Source: Opitutales bacterium (GTDB taxonomy: Bacteria > Verrucomicrobiota > Verrucomicrobiia > Opitutales > UBA953). From it: DNA of 54,982 bases. Position numbers and translations under genes: made by a program. The notes beneath the pieces were generated by a model, which was not told the origin of the DNA, did not search any database, and was given only the letters and a program-made list of their open reading frames with translations. The stretch covers positions 1 to 54,982 of the forward strand of contig JANRFG010000031.1 in NCBI GenBank assembly GCA_030725715.1, given 5' to 3'. Shown one piece after another: positions 1 through 8,331 of the stretch (positions are counted from its first letter, which is position 1; each line of letters begins with the position of its first letter).

Positions 1-11
1 CCCGGCGACCC

Positions 12-1049
12 TTACTTGGTCGTGTACTCGGCCTGGGCGCCGCGGATGTTGCGCTTCTGGACCCAGGGCATGAGGGAGCGGAGACGCTGGCCGGTCTTTT
101 CGATCGGGTGGTTCTCGCCCTTCTTGAGGAGCTTGTTGTAGTTCTTCAGGCCGCCCTTGTATTCCTTGACCCACTGGGCAGTGAACTTGCCGGACTGGAT
201 CTCCTTGAGGATCTCGCGCATCGCCTTGCGGGACGAGCTGTTGATCACGCGGGGACCGCGGGTGATGTCGCCGTACTTGGCGGTCTCGGAGATCGAGAAG
301 CGCATGCCGGAGATGCCGGACTCGACCATGAGGTCGACGATGAGCTTCAGCTCGTGGAGGCACTCGAAGTAGGCCATCTCGGGCTGGTAGCCGGCTTCGA
401 CGAGGGTCTCGTAGCCCACCTTGACGAGTTCGGAGGCACCGCCGCAGAGGACGGCCTGCTCACCGAAGAGGTCGGTTTCGGCTTCTTCCTTGAAGGAGGT
501 CTTGATGACGCCGGCGCGGGTGCCGCCGATGCCCTTGGCCCAGGCGAGGGCGGTCTTGGTGGCCTTGCCGGAGACGTCCTGCTGGACGGCGATGAGGGCA
601 GGGACGCCCTTGCCTTCGACGTACTGGGCGCGGACGACGTGGCCCGGGCCCTTGGGGGCGACCATGGCGATGTCGACGTTCTTGAGGGGCTTGATCAGCT
701 TGTAGTGGATCGAGAGGCCGTGGATGAAGAGGACGGTCTTGCCACCCTTGCCGAGGTTCGGAGCGATGTCCTTCTCCCAGACGGAGGCCTGCTTCATGTC
801 GGGGATACCGACGAGCATGACGTCGGCGCGACGGACGGCTTCGGCGGTCTCATAGACCTTGAAACCCTTCTTCTTCGCGGCGGCGGCGGACTTGGAACCC
901 TTGTACAGGCCCACGATGACGTTGAGTCCGCTGTCGCGGAGGTTCATCGCGTGGGAATGTCCCTGGGAACCGAAGCCGAGGACGGCGAGGGTCTTGTTCT
1001 TGAGGAAGCCGAGATCGGCGTCCTTGTCGGTGTACACTTTGGCAGGCAT
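12..1049 (-). CDS. ilvC: Ketol-acid reductoisomerase
   Basis: Converts acetolactate or acetohydroxybutyrate to the dihydroxy acid in valine, leucine and isoleucine synthesis, using NAD(P)H and Mg2+; cytosolic. The 345-residue protein has the N-terminal Rossmann motif GFGSQG at residues 25-30. The loop after it (GLYKGSKS) carries serines of the kind that bind the NADPH phosphate in the short class I enzymes. KGPGH and the metal-binding segment AETDLFGEQ follow. Length is normal for class I. It lies 19 bp downstream of ilvN on the same strand, so the two are probably one transcript. The leader before the ATG is C/A-rich with no Shine-Dalgarno sequence. Identification is secure. Confidence 0.98.
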   Translation of the reverse strand: MPAKVYTDKDADLGFLKNKTLAVLGFGSQGHSHAMNLRDSGLNVIVGLYKGSKSAAAAKKKGFKVYETAEAVRRADVMLVGIPDMKQASVWEKDIAPNLGKGGKTVLFIHGLSIHYKLIKPLKNVDIAMVAPKGPGHVVRAQYVEGKGVPALIAVQQDVSGKATKTALAWAKGIGGTRAGVIKTSFKEEAETDLFGEQAVLCGGASELVKVGYETLVEAGYQPEMAYFECLHELKLIVDLMVESGISGMRFSISETAKYGDITRGPRVINSSSRKAMREILKEIQSGKFTAQWVKEYKGGLKNYNKLLKKGENHPIEKTGQRLRSLMPWVQKRNIRGAQAEYTTK

Positions 1050-1068
1050 GGTGTTTGGTGGAAAAGGG

Positions 1069-1584
1069 TTACTTCTTGACGGCCTTCTTGAGGCCGCGGG
1101 GCAGGGCGACGGCGCCGGTGCGGGCGGAAGCGAGGATGCCGTAAGGGCTGATCAGCTCGAGGAAGGCGGCGATCTTGTTCTCGTTGCCGGTGAACTCGAT
1201 GACGACGGTGTCGTGGGCGACGTCGACGACCTTGGCGCGGAAGAGCGAGGCGATCTCGATGATCTCGGTGCGGGTCTTGGTGTCGCACTTCACCTTGCAG
1301 AGGATGAGCTCGCGGGCGACGTGTTCGACCTCTTCGCGGGAGAAGTCCTGGACGGTGATGACGTTGATCAGCTTATCGAGGGCCTTGACGCAGCGGTCGA
1401 GGGCGGCGTCGTCGGCGACGACGGTCGCGGTGATGCGCGAGAAAGCCGGGTCATGGGTCGGTCCGACGTTGAGGGTCTCGATGTTGAAACCGCGACCGGA
1501 GAGCATGCCGGCGACGCGGGCCAGGACGCCGAACTTGTTTTCGACGAGGGCGGAGAGCGTGTGCTTCTTCTTAGGGGGCGTCAT
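1069..1584 (-). CDS. ilvN: Acetolactate synthase small (regulatory) subunit
   Basis: Regulatory subunit that binds valine and controls the catalytic subunit of acetolactate synthase. The 171-residue protein starts with an ACT domain (HTLSALVENKFGVLARVAG, GRGFNIETL) within about the first 80 residues, followed by the usual C-terminal small-subunit domain. I use the ATG at 1584: the frame remains open upstream, but that extension runs through the tRNA-Val gene and is not plausible. The catalytic subunit gene (ilvB) is not in the window. Also called ilvH in many genomes. Confidence 0.95.
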   Translation of the reverse strand: MTPPKKKHTLSALVENKFGVLARVAGMLSGRGFNIETLNVGPTHDPAFSRITATVVADDAALDRCVKALDKLINVITVQDFSREEVEHVARELILCKVKCDTKTRTEIIEIASLFRAKVVDVAHDTVVIEFTGNENKIAAFLELISPYGILASARTGAVALPRGLKKAVKK

Positions 1585-1611
1585 GGCGACTGGAGAGTGT
1601 GATGGAAGGGG

Positions 1612-1685
1612 TGGACGGAGAGGGACTCGAACCCACGACATTCTGCGTGTAAAGCAGACGCTCTAACCAACTGAGCTATCCATCC
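1612..1685 (-). tRNA. tRNA-Val (anticodon TAC)
   Basis: The minus strand folds as a full cloverleaf: a 7-bp acceptor stem (GGATGGA with TCCGTCC, one G-U pair), D arm, anticodon stem TCTGC/GCAGA with loop TTTACAC (anticodon TAC, valine GUN), and a T arm with TTCGAGT that contains one T-T mismatch. The discriminator base is A at 1612 and CCA is not encoded. It lies 27 bp upstream of ilvN on the same strand, which suggests co-transcription with valine biosynthesis genes. Confidence 0.95.
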
Positions 1686-1729
1686 AGAGGAAGGGTTGGT
1701 ATAGGGATACCCCCCGCCTTTTGTCCACT

Positions 1730-2023
1730 ATGAAAACCGCCCCGCGGGCTTGCTCCGGGCCCGTTCGGCCCGCAATCTGCGGGCAAATGGACCCTGTCCG
1801 CCGTCAACGCATCCTGGAGGCTCTCCAAGCCCTCGCCCAGCCGGGCCTCCCCAAGGACGGCCTTTTGGCCTGTATGAAGGTGCTCGATGCGGAAGTGGCG
1901 GCCCCCGATTCGGACCTGCCGGGCGACCTCGATCACTACCTCCGCCGCCGTTCCTACGAGAAGGCGCTGGTCTATCTCCAGGGCGGTACGCCGGGCGCGG
2001 GGACCTGCGGACGCGGCGCATGA
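1730..2023 (+). CDS. Small helical protein of unknown function, coupled to SUI1 gene
   Basis: I do not recognise this 97-residue product. Its N-terminal third is rich in Pro, Cys and Arg; from about residue 20 it looks helical and ordered (RRQRILEALQAL, then LDHYLRRRSYEKALVYLQGG). An internal ATG at 1787 would remove the odd N-terminus and leave 78 residues, and may be the true start. The stop overlaps the ATG of the SUI1 gene in the string ATGA (2020-2023), the usual sign of translational coupling, and this is the main reason for believing that the gene is real. A role in translation is a guess from its neighbour only. Confidence 0.6.
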   Translation: MKTAPRACSGPVRPAICGQMDPVRRQRILEALQALAQPGLPKDGLLACMKVLDAEVAAPDSDLPGDLDHYLRRRSYEKALVYLQGGTPGAGTCGRGA

Positions 2024-2355
2024 GCGGCAATCCTTTCGATAAGCTGGATGGCCAGGACCTGCCCCCCGGCCCGCCCCCGAAGCCGGTCGTGCCCGCCGCC
2101 AAGGCGAAGCCGAAACTCGGCAAGGTTATCCTGCAATACGAGCGCGCCGGCCGCGGCGGCAAGGAGGTCACGATCCTCAAGGGTCTCTGGATCGAATCCC
2201 AGGAGATGCGCATGCGCGAGGCGTTGCTCAAGGAACTCAAGCGCGCCCTCGGCACCGGCGGCGCCCTCGAGGGACGCGAGATCGTGCTGCAAGGCGACCG
2301 TCGCGACACGGCCAAGGCCTGGCTGCTGAAGGAAGGTTTCACGACCAACCTCTGA
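2020..2355 (+). CDS. SUI1/eIF1-like translation factor (YciH family)
   Basis: The 111-residue protein belongs to the SUI1 domain family, related to eukaryotic eIF1 and bacterial YciH, thought to act at start-codon selection on the 30S subunit. Residues 1-30 form a Pro/Lys-rich tail. The SUI1 fold follows: KVILQYERAGRGGKEVTIL, a helix with LLKELKRALGTGGAL, then the glycine-rich IVLQGDRRD and a C-terminal helix. Length is typical. The start codon overlaps the stop of the small upstream gene. The cca gene follows 47 bp later. A start-codon fidelity factor is notable in a region where Shine-Dalgarno sequences are missing, but no functional link is shown. Confidence 0.9.
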   Translation: MSGNPFDKLDGQDLPPGPPPKPVVPAAKAKPKLGKVILQYERAGRGGKEVTILKGLWIESQEMRMREALLKELKRALGTGGALEGREIVLQGDRRDTAKAWLLKEGFTTNL

Positions 2356-2367
2356 GCCGCAAAACCA

Positions 2368-2396
2368 CTCGCCTCCGGCCGCCGCGTCCGTAGGGT
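2368..2396 (+). promoter_or_regulatory. Possible leaderless promoter of cca
   Basis: CTCGCC, a 17-bp spacer and TAGGGT end 6 bp before the GTG at 2403. If used, transcription would start at or next to the start codon. The -35 is weak, and read-through from the SUI1 gene is an alternative. Confidence 0.3.
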
Positions 2397-2402
2397 GGGG
2401 AC

Positions 2403-3803
2403 GTGTCCGACCTGCAGCCCAGTCTCATTCGCCTCGATGGCGACTTCGCGCCCGTCCGACGCGTGGTCGAGCTGCTGCGTGACGCCGGCGGACGCCCGCT
2501 GCTGGTCGGTGGTTGCGTGCGCGACGCGCTGATGAAGGTGCCGGTGCTCGACGTCGACATCGAGGTCTACGGCCTCGGCACGCGTCAGGTCGAAGCGGCC
2601 CTGCGCAAGGAATTCGGCATCATCACGGTCGGCGCGGCCTTCGGCGTGACGAAGCTCAAGGACTTCCCGGTCGATGTCTCGGTGCCCCGCCGCGAGAACC
2701 GCACGGGCGCCAAGCACACGGATTTCGACGTGCAGGCCGACCCGACGATGACGCCGAAGGACGCCGCGGAGCGCCGCGACTTCACGCTCAACGCGATCAT
2801 GTGGGATCCCTTCACGGGCGAGGTCCTCGACCCGTGGGGCGGCGTGGCCGATCTGGACGCAAAGCGTCTCCGCCACGTTTCAGACAAGTTCGCCGAAGAC
2901 CCGCTCCGCGTCCTCCGCGCGATGCAGTTCACCGCGCGCTTCGAATTCTCGGTCGCGCCGGAGACGATCTCCCTTTGCGCCACGCTCACGCAGGCCGACC
3001 TCCCGCCGGAGCGTCTGATGGAAGAGTGGACGAAGCTCCTGCTCCGCGGCCGTAAGCCCTCCGTGGGCTTGAATGTCCTCAAGGACTGCGGCTGGACGAA
3101 GTTCTACCCCGAGCTGCACGCGATGATCGGCGTGCCCCAGGATCCGGAATGGCATCCCGAGGGCGACGTCTGGAATCACACCCTCGAGTGTCTTGATGCC
3201 TACGCCAAGGAGCGCCTCGGCGACCGCGATGAAGACCTCATCATCGGCCTTTCCGTGCTGCTGCACGACATCGGCAAGGCGACCACGACGAAGAAGGAGG
3301 AGAAGGATAATCGCTGGCACGCCTACGGACACGAAGAGGAGAGCTTCAACCTCGCCCCGCGTTTCCTCGCCCAGATCACGAACGAGAAGAAGCTCATCGA
3401 CTCCGTCCTGCCGCTCGTGCGCTGGCACGGTCAGCCGTATTACCTCCACAAAGCCGGCGCCGGAGACGCCGCTGTCCGCCGCCTCGCCAACAAGGTCGTC
3501 CGTATCGACCGCCTCTGCCGCGTGGACCTCGCCGATCGTCGTGGTCGCGGTACCGCGAGCATGCTCGGAGCCTCCCCGCATGGCGAATGGCTCGCCGAAC
3601 GCGCGGCCGCCCTGCAGGTCGCCTCGACCGCCCCCAAGAAGATCGTCCTCGGCCGCCACCTCATCGCCATGGGCCACAAGCCCGCCGGATGGTTCTCCCA
3701 GGTCCTCGACGAGGCCTTCGAAGCCCAGCTGGACGGCGTCTTCGGCGACGAAGCCGGCGGCCTCGCCTGGCTCACGGAACGCATGTCCAAGGGCGTTGTC
3801 TGA
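2403..3803 (+). CDS. cca: CCA-adding enzyme / tRNA nucleotidyltransferase with HD domain
   Basis: A class II polymerase-beta-type nucleotidyltransferase that builds or repairs the CCA end of tRNA. Residues 33-41 hold the LVGGCVRD motif and 50-55 the catalytic carboxylates [14 protein letters not shown] follows at 124-131, where the family has its flexible-loop and head motifs. A C-terminal HD phosphohydrolase domain starts near residue 250, with LLHDIGK at 286-292. The 466-residue length fits HD-containing members. A need for CCA addition fits the tRNA-Val gene nearby, which lacks an encoded CCA. The start is GTG at 2403. A poly(A) polymerase role cannot be excluded from sequence alone. Confidence 0.93.
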   Translation: MSDLQPSLIRLDGDFAPVRRVVELLRDAGGRPLLVGGCVRDALMKVPVLDVDIEVYGLGTRQVEAALRKEFGIITVGAAFGVTKLKDFPVDVSVPRRENRTGAKHTDFDVQADPTMTPKDAAERRDFTLNAIMWDPFTGEVLDPWGGVADLDAKRLRHVSDKFAEDPLRVLRAMQFTARFEFSVAPETISLCATLTQADLPPERLMEEWTKLLLRGRKPSVGLNVLKDCGWTKFYPELHAMIGVPQDPEWHPEGDVWNHTLECLDAYAKERLGDRDEDLIIGLSVLLHDIGKATTTKKEEKDNRWHAYGHEEESFNLAPRFLAQITNEKKLIDSVLPLVRWHGQPYYLHKAGAGDAAVRRLANKVVRIDRLCRVDLADRRGRGTASMLGASPHGEWLAERAAALQVASTAPKKIVLGRHLIAMGHKPAGWFSQVLDEAFEAQLDGVFGDEAGGLAWLTERMSKGVV

Positions 3804-3813
3804 TTTTTACACC

Positions 3814-4287
3814 ATGTCGCAATCTGCTGCCGGTATCCCTGAACTCCTTTCCGTCCGCTCGCCTGATTGGGCGGCCGTACTCATCAAAGTGTTGGCGAAC
3901 TTCGCCTGCGCTACGGGCACGATTCACCGGACGGATTCGTCCACGGGCCTGCTCACGTTGGTCACCCAGCACGGCATCCCGCCGCACGTGCTCCCGATGC
4001 TGCTGCCGAAGATCGACAATATCCCCTTCGGTAAGGGCATCGCCGGTTGCGCGGCTCAGCGGAAGGAAGCCGTGCAGCTCTGCAATCTCCAGGAAGACCT
4101 TGGCGGCGTCGCCAAGCCTGACGCTCAGAAGACGAACGTCCAAGGCGCGCTCGCCGTCCCGATCGTCGGCGCCGACGGCAAGGTCATCGGCGTCCTCGGC
4201 ATCGGTAAGATGCAGCCCTACGACTTCACTCCCGCCGAGATCGCGGACCTGAATGCGGTGGCGGCGCTGATTTCAGCGAAGATGTAA
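3814..4287 (+). CDS. GAF-domain protein
   Basis: The 157-residue protein is essentially one GAF domain (about residues 20-155), a small-molecule or redox sensing fold. It shows TLVTQHGIPPHVLP, the loop IPFGKGIAGCAAQ, and the ending AVPIVGADGKVIGVLGIGK that is typical of GAF. No output domain is attached, so it may sense alone or through a partner. It follows cca by 10 bp and is probably read from the same transcript. It lacks the cysteine arrangement I would require to call it a free-methionine sulfoxide reductase. The ligand is unknown. Confidence 0.8.
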   Translation: MSQSAAGIPELLSVRSPDWAAVLIKVLANFACATGTIHRTDSSTGLLTLVTQHGIPPHVLPMLLPKIDNIPFGKGIAGCAAQRKEAVQLCNLQEDLGGVAKPDAQKTNVQGALAVPIVGADGKVIGVLGIGKMQPYDFTPAEIADLNAVAALISAKM

Positions 4288-4295
4288 ACGGAGTA

Positions 4296-4385
4296 GATGA
4301 CAGATGGCGGATGGCAGATGACAGAAAAGGCAGCCCGATTTTTAGCCTTCAACTATCTGTCATCCGTCATCTGTCCTCTGTCATC
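4296..4385. repeat. Inverted heptad array (GATGNCN words) between convergent genes
   Basis: Left arm 4296-4324 reads as 7-nt words gatgaca, gatggcg, gatggca, gatgaca. Right arm 4353-4385 reads as the complementary words tcatccg, tcatctg, tcctctg, tcatc. The 28-nt spacer contains its own small stem (aaggc/gcctt). The arms face each other and would form a long imperfect hairpin exactly between the convergent GAF and uvrA genes, where it could act as a bidirectional terminator. A related copy lies at 35719. Confidence 0.8.
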
Positions 4386-4391
4386 GATTCT

Positions 4392-7319
4392 TCACGAGCC
4401 CGCTAGCGCTCTTCCCGTCGGCGATCCCTTCGTCTTGAGCAGGCCGGCGGGCAGGCCGGCGTAGACGAGCTGGCCGCCTTTTTCGCCGCCTTCCGGTCCG
4501 AGTTCCATCACCCAGTCCGCCGCGAGGATGACGTCGGCGTGGTGTTCGATCACGATGAGCGTGGCGCCGGCGTCACGGAGACGTCCGAGCAGGGCGAGGA
4601 GCTTGGCGATGTCATCCCAGTGCAGGCCGGTCGTGGGTTCATCGAGGACGTAGAGGCGGCCGGAGTGGTCGCGGCGCGCGAGCTCGGACGCGAGCTTGAG
4701 GCGCTGCGCTTCGCCGCCTGAGAGGGTGTTGGCAGCCTGGCCGAGCTTGAGGTAACCGAGACCGACCTCGGCGAGGGTGCGGAGTTTCTCGGCGAGCTTG
4801 GGCTGGGCGCGGAAGACTTCGGCGGCTTCGTTGACCGAGAGGCCGAGGGCGTCGGCGATGCTGAGTCCCTTGAAGCGGACCTCGAGGGTCTCGCGGTTGA
4901 AACGTCGGCCGGCGCAGCTGGGGCAGTCGACGAACGTCTCGCCGAGGAACTGCATGTCGAGCGCGACGGAGCCTTCGCCGGAGCAGGTCTCGCAGCGGCC
5001 GCCCCGCACGTTGAAACTGAAGCGTCCGGGTCCGTAGCCGCGGGCCTTGGCCAGCGGGAGCGCGGCCCAGAGGTCGCGCATGAGGTCCATGATGCCGGTG
5101 AAGGTCGCCGGATTCGAGCGCGGGGTGCGGCCGATGGGCTCCTGGTCCACGGCGGTGAACGCGGTGATCTGCTCGAGTCCCTCCAGTCCGGCATGGCGGC
5201 CAGGCACGACCTTGGCGCCGTTGATCTTGCGCGCAGCGGCGGCGGACAGGATGTCGATCGCGAGCGTGCTCTTGCCCGAGCCGGAGACGCCGCAGACGAC
5301 GGTGAGCGCGCCGATCGGGAACGAGGCGGTGACGTCCTTGAGGTTGTTCTCGGTGGCGCCTTTGACGGTGATCGCGGCCTTGCCGATGGGCTTGCGCTTC
5401 ACGATGCCGTCCAACGTTGCCCGACCGGAAAGATAAGCGCCGGTGCGCGAGGACGCGTGCGCGCCGCAGGCCTTGGGGGTGCCTTCGAAGACGATGCGTC
5501 CGCCGTCGATGCCCGCGCCGGGCCCCATCTCGATGAGGTGGTCCGCCGCGAGCATCATGTCGCGGTCATGTTCGACGACGAGGACGGTGTTGCCGAGGTC
5601 GCGCAGGCCGCGGATCGAACCGATGAGGCGCTGATGGTCGCTCGGGTGCAGGCCGATGCTGGGTTCGTCGAGGACGTAGGTCACGCCGACGAGCCCGAGG
5701 CCGAGCTGCGTGGCGAGGCGGACGCGCTGGGCTTCGCCGCCGGAGAGCGAACTGCACTCGCGGTCGAGCGTGAGGTAGTTGAGGCCGGCGTCGTGGAGGA
5801 ACGCGAGGCGCTGCTCGAGTCCGCGCCGGGCTTCCTCGGCAGGCATGACGCCGGGATGCGTCGCGAGCTGCTTCGTGAACTCCAGCGCCGCGGGGATCGT
5901 CATCGCCAAGAACTCTGCCATCGTCTTGCCATTGAGACGCAAGGAGAGGGCGGTGGGGGAGAGGCGGCGGCCTTGGCAGCCGGCGCAGACGGAGCCCGCC
6001 TGGAACTGCAGCAGGCGCTGGCGGAGCGATTCGCCGGTGGTCGTACGGTAGGCGTGCTCGAGTTCGGTGAACATGCCGGTCCAGGCGGTCTCGATGGGCT
6101 TACGGCCCTTGGGCGGCGGGAGCAGGAACTTACGTTTGGGGTCGCCGTGCAGCAGCAGGTCGCGGACGGCCTTGGGGAGGTCGCGCCAAGGGGTCTTGAG
6201 GTCGAACGGCACCTGCTCGGCAAGCGCGCGGGTGATGGCGTTGCGGCGGATGAGCGTCTTGCGCGTGGCGCACTTCCACGGCTTCACGACGCCGTCATGG
6301 ATCGACAGGGACTCGTCGTGGATCGAAAGGCTTTCCTGGAAGCGCATCTGCCGGCCGAGGCCACCGCAATCCGGGCAGGCGCCCTCGGGATGGTTGTGCG
6401 AGAGCGCCCGCGGGCTGATGGGCTCATACGTCTCGCCGCAGTGTTCGCAGGCGAGGTGGAGTGAAAGCACGTGCTCTTCCCAGCGTCCGTCTTTCTCGGC
6501 GAGCACGCTCGCGCGATGGCGTCCTTCGCGGAAGGCCAGTTCGAGCGAGTCGGCGAGGCGGCTGCGTTGGTCGGGGCCCGCGACAATGCGGTCGACCACG
6601 ACGTCGAGCTGCTTGGCTTCGCGGCCGCTCAGCAGGCCGGCGGCTTCTTCGAGGGTGGCGACAGTACCGTCGACGCGGACGCGCGAGAAGCCACGGCGTC
6701 CGAGGTCGGCGGAGGCTTCGAGGAGGATGGAGGGCTTATCCTTGGCGACCGGGGCGACGACCATCAGGCGGGTGCCGTCCGGGATGGCTTCGAGGGCGCG
6801 GAGGTTGTCGTCGAGCGAACGGCGGCGGACCGGGTGGCCGTCCTCGAGGCAGCGGCGGTCGCCGGCGATGATCCACAGGGGGCGGGCGTGGTCGGCGATC
6901 TCGGTCAGGGTGGCGACCGTCGAGCGGGGGTTGGTGTTGCCGCCGGTCCGCTGGGCGATGGCGATGACCGGGGAGAGCCCCCGGATGAAGTCCACGTCGG
7001 GCCGGGGGGCGGCATCCAGCATGCCGCGGGCCTTGGCGGAGAGGGATTCGAGGTACTGGCGGCTCCCTTCGGCGTGCAGGGTATCGAAGGCCAGAGAGGA
7101 TTTGCCCGAGCCGCTGACCCCGGTGATGACGGTCAGCTGACCACGCGGGATGGTCACTTCCACGTCCTTGAGGTTGTGGGTGCGGGCTCCCTTGATGTGG
7201 ATGGGTGGGTTCAGGACAGCGGACGATACTCCGTCCGCCCTCCGGGAGAAGGCGGAAGTGACCGCCCCGTTAATAAGTCGTCCCTTAATCCGCTTTAATC
7301 GGCCCAGCCGAAACTTCAA
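4392..7319 (-). CDS. uvrA: Excinuclease ABC subunit A
   Basis: DNA-damage recognition ATPase of nucleotide excision repair. Two ABC modules are visible: Walker [10 protein letters not shown] near the N-terminus and GVSGSGKST in the second half, with two LSGGEAQR signatures and [14 protein letters not shown] Walker B regions. Zinc modules are CEHC...CPDC and CETC...CPSC. The start is a problem. Family similarity begins at about 7214 (residues [15 protein letters not shown]), and counting from there gives 940 residues, the length of E. coli UvrA, yet no ATG, GTG or TTG lies at that point. I give the nearest standard upstream start, TTG at 7319; a CTG at 7214 is the main alternative. The insertion region is divergent, so it could be a UvrA paralogue. 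Confidence 0.92.
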   Translation of the reverse strand: MKFRLGRLKRIKGRLINGAVTSAFSRRADGVSSAVLNPPIHIKGARTHNLKDVEVTIPRGQLTVITGVSGSGKSSLAFDTLHAEGSRQYLESLSAKARGMLDAAPRPDVDFIRGLSPVIAIAQRTGGNTNPRSTVATLTEIADHARPLWIIAGDRRCLEDGHPVRRRSLDDNLRALEAIPDGTRLMVVAPVAKDKPSILLEASADLGRRGFSRVRVDGTVATLEEAAGLLSGREAKQLDVVVDRIVAGPDQRSRLADSLELAFREGRHRASVLAEKDGRWEEHVLSLHLACEHCGETYEPISPRALSHNHPEGACPDCGGLGRQMRFQESLSIHDESLSIHDGVVKPWKCATRKTLIRRNAITRALAEQVPFDLKTPWRDLPKAVRDLLLHGDPKRKFLLPPPKGRKPIETAWTGMFTELEHAYRTTTGESLRQRLLQFQAGSVCAGCQGRRLSPTALSLRLNGKTMAEFLAMTIPAALEFTKQLATHPGVMPAEEARRGLEQRLAFLHDAGLNYLTLDRECSSLSGGEAQRVRLATQLGLGLVGVTYVLDEPSIGLHPSDHQRLIGSIRGLRDLGNTVLVVEHDRDMMLAADHLIEMGPGAGIDGGRIVFEGTPKACGAHASSRTGAYLSGRATLDGIVKRKPIGKAAITVKGATENNLKDVTASFPIGALTVVCGVSGSGKSTLAIDILSAAAARKINGAKVVPGRHAGLEGLEQITAFTAVDQEPIGRTPRSNPATFTGIMDLMRDLWAALPLAKARGYGPGRFSFNVRGGRCETCSGEGSVALDMQFLGETFVDCPSCAGRRFNRETLEVRFKGLSIADALGLSVNEAAEVFRAQPKLAEKLRTLAEVGLGYLKLGQAANTLSGGEAQRLKLASELARRDHSGRLYVLDEPTTGLHWDDIAKLLALLGRLRDAGATLIVIEHHADVILAADWVMELGPEGGEKGGQLVYAGLPAGLLKTKGSPTGRALAGS

Positions 7320-7329
7320 TGTGAGGGGT

Positions 7330-8211
7330 ATGCCACGCCTTTTGCTCGTCCTCCTATGCCTGTTCACCGCGCAACTCCGCGCCGACAAGCAGGAGCCGCG
7401 TATCCTCTTCCTCGGCGACAGCATCACTTACGGCGGCAACTGGACGGTCTATGTCGAGTCGGCGATCCGCGCGCAGAAGGGCATGGCCCGCGCGACGATC
7501 GTGAACATGGGGCTCTCGAGCGAGACGACTTCCGGCTTGTCCGAACCCGGTCATGCCGGCGGCGCGTTTCCGCGTCCGGACCTGCATGAACGTCTCGGTC
7601 GCGTGCTCGCCGAATTCAAGCCGACGCTCGTCGTCGCCTGCTACGGCATCAACGACGGCATCTACCAGCCGCTCGACGGCGCGCGTCAGCTCGCCTTCCA
7701 GGAAGGCGTCATCAAGCTCCGCCTCGCGTGCATCCGCGCCGGCGCGCAGATCCTCATGGTCACGCCGCCGCTGTATGCGCCAGATAACCGTGCGAAGGAT
7801 GCGATCAATTACGACGGCGTGATGGAAACTTACGGAGCGTGGCTCGTCGCGCAGCGCTCCGCGGGCTGGCAGGTCATCGACATCCATCATCTGCTGCATC
7901 AGGCCGTCGCCGCGGCGAAGAAGGCCGATCCGACTTTCATCTACGCAAAAGATAATCTTCACCCCGGCGAGCAGGGCCATCTCTTCATGGCGCAGGCCGT
8001 GTGGCAGTCGCTCGCTCCGATGATGAAGTGGAAGGCGGACGTGGCCTTCGCCGAAGGGGAGAAGCTCAAGCTGCTCCGCGAGAGCTCCGCCACGCTGCGG
8101 GATGCCTGGCTCATGAAGACCGGACATAAGCGTCCGGGAGTCAAAGGCGGTCTCCCGGTGGCCGAGGCGGAGGCCCGCTCGGCCCAGATCTTGAAGGAAT
8201 ACCTCAATTAA
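7330..8211 (+). CDS. Exported SGNH/GDSL-type hydrolase
   Basis: A 293-residue esterase-like protein with an N-terminal signal peptide (RLLLVLLCLFTAQLRA, cleavage near residue 18). The four SGNH blocks are present: GDS in RILFLGDSITYGG (catalytic Ser), a Gly in the second block, GIND for the Asn block, and the Asp-x-x-His pair in DNLHPGEQGH. Such enzymes often remove acetyl groups from polysaccharides; the substrate here is unknown. It starts 10 bp from the divergent uvrA start used here. The C-terminal 60 residues are basic and helical and outside the core fold. Confidence 0.88.
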   Translation: MPRLLLVLLCLFTAQLRADKQEPRILFLGDSITYGGNWTVYVESAIRAQKGMARATIVNMGLSSETTSGLSEPGHAGGAFPRPDLHERLGRVLAEFKPTLVVACYGINDGIYQPLDGARQLAFQEGVIKLRLACIRAGAQILMVTPPLYAPDNRAKDAINYDGVMETYGAWLVAQRSAGWQVIDIHHLLHQAVAAAKKADPTFIYAKDNLHPGEQGHLFMAQAVWQSLAPMMKWKADVAFAEGEKLKLLRESSATLRDAWLMKTGHKRPGVKGGLPVAEAEARSAQILKEYLN

Positions 8212-8232
8212 GTGGGTTTCTGGCCTTGAAAT

Positions 8233-8278
8233 GGGGTGTTTTTAGGGGGGGGGGAGCCTATCACCGAAGAAACACCCC
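8233..8278. other. Stem-loop with a run of ten G upstream of pstS
   Basis: GGGGTGTTT (8233-8241) is complementary to AAACACCCC (8270-8278). The 28-nt loop contains G10 at 8245-8254. It lies after the SGNH hydrolase gene and 54 bp before the pstS ATG. It could be a terminator without a T-tract, or part of the pst control region. A homopolymer of this length may be length-variable. Confidence 0.5.
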
Positions 8279-8331
8279 TCCGACACGCGTTCGTAACAAT
8301 CATGTGGGATGATGTCAGTGCTTTCCACCAC

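Noticed and set aside
1585-1641. Longer ilvN reading from 1641.
   Set aside because: It overlaps the tRNA-Val gene; the ACT domain begins right after ATG 1584.
3814-4287. Free methionine-R-sulfoxide reductase.
   Set aside because: It is a single GAF domain, but the conserved cysteine set of that enzyme is not present.
8280-8331. Pho box upstream of pstS.
   Set aside because: TTCGTAACAAT and nearby ATGATG have only a loose resemblance; no direct-repeat pair with correct spacing could be found.
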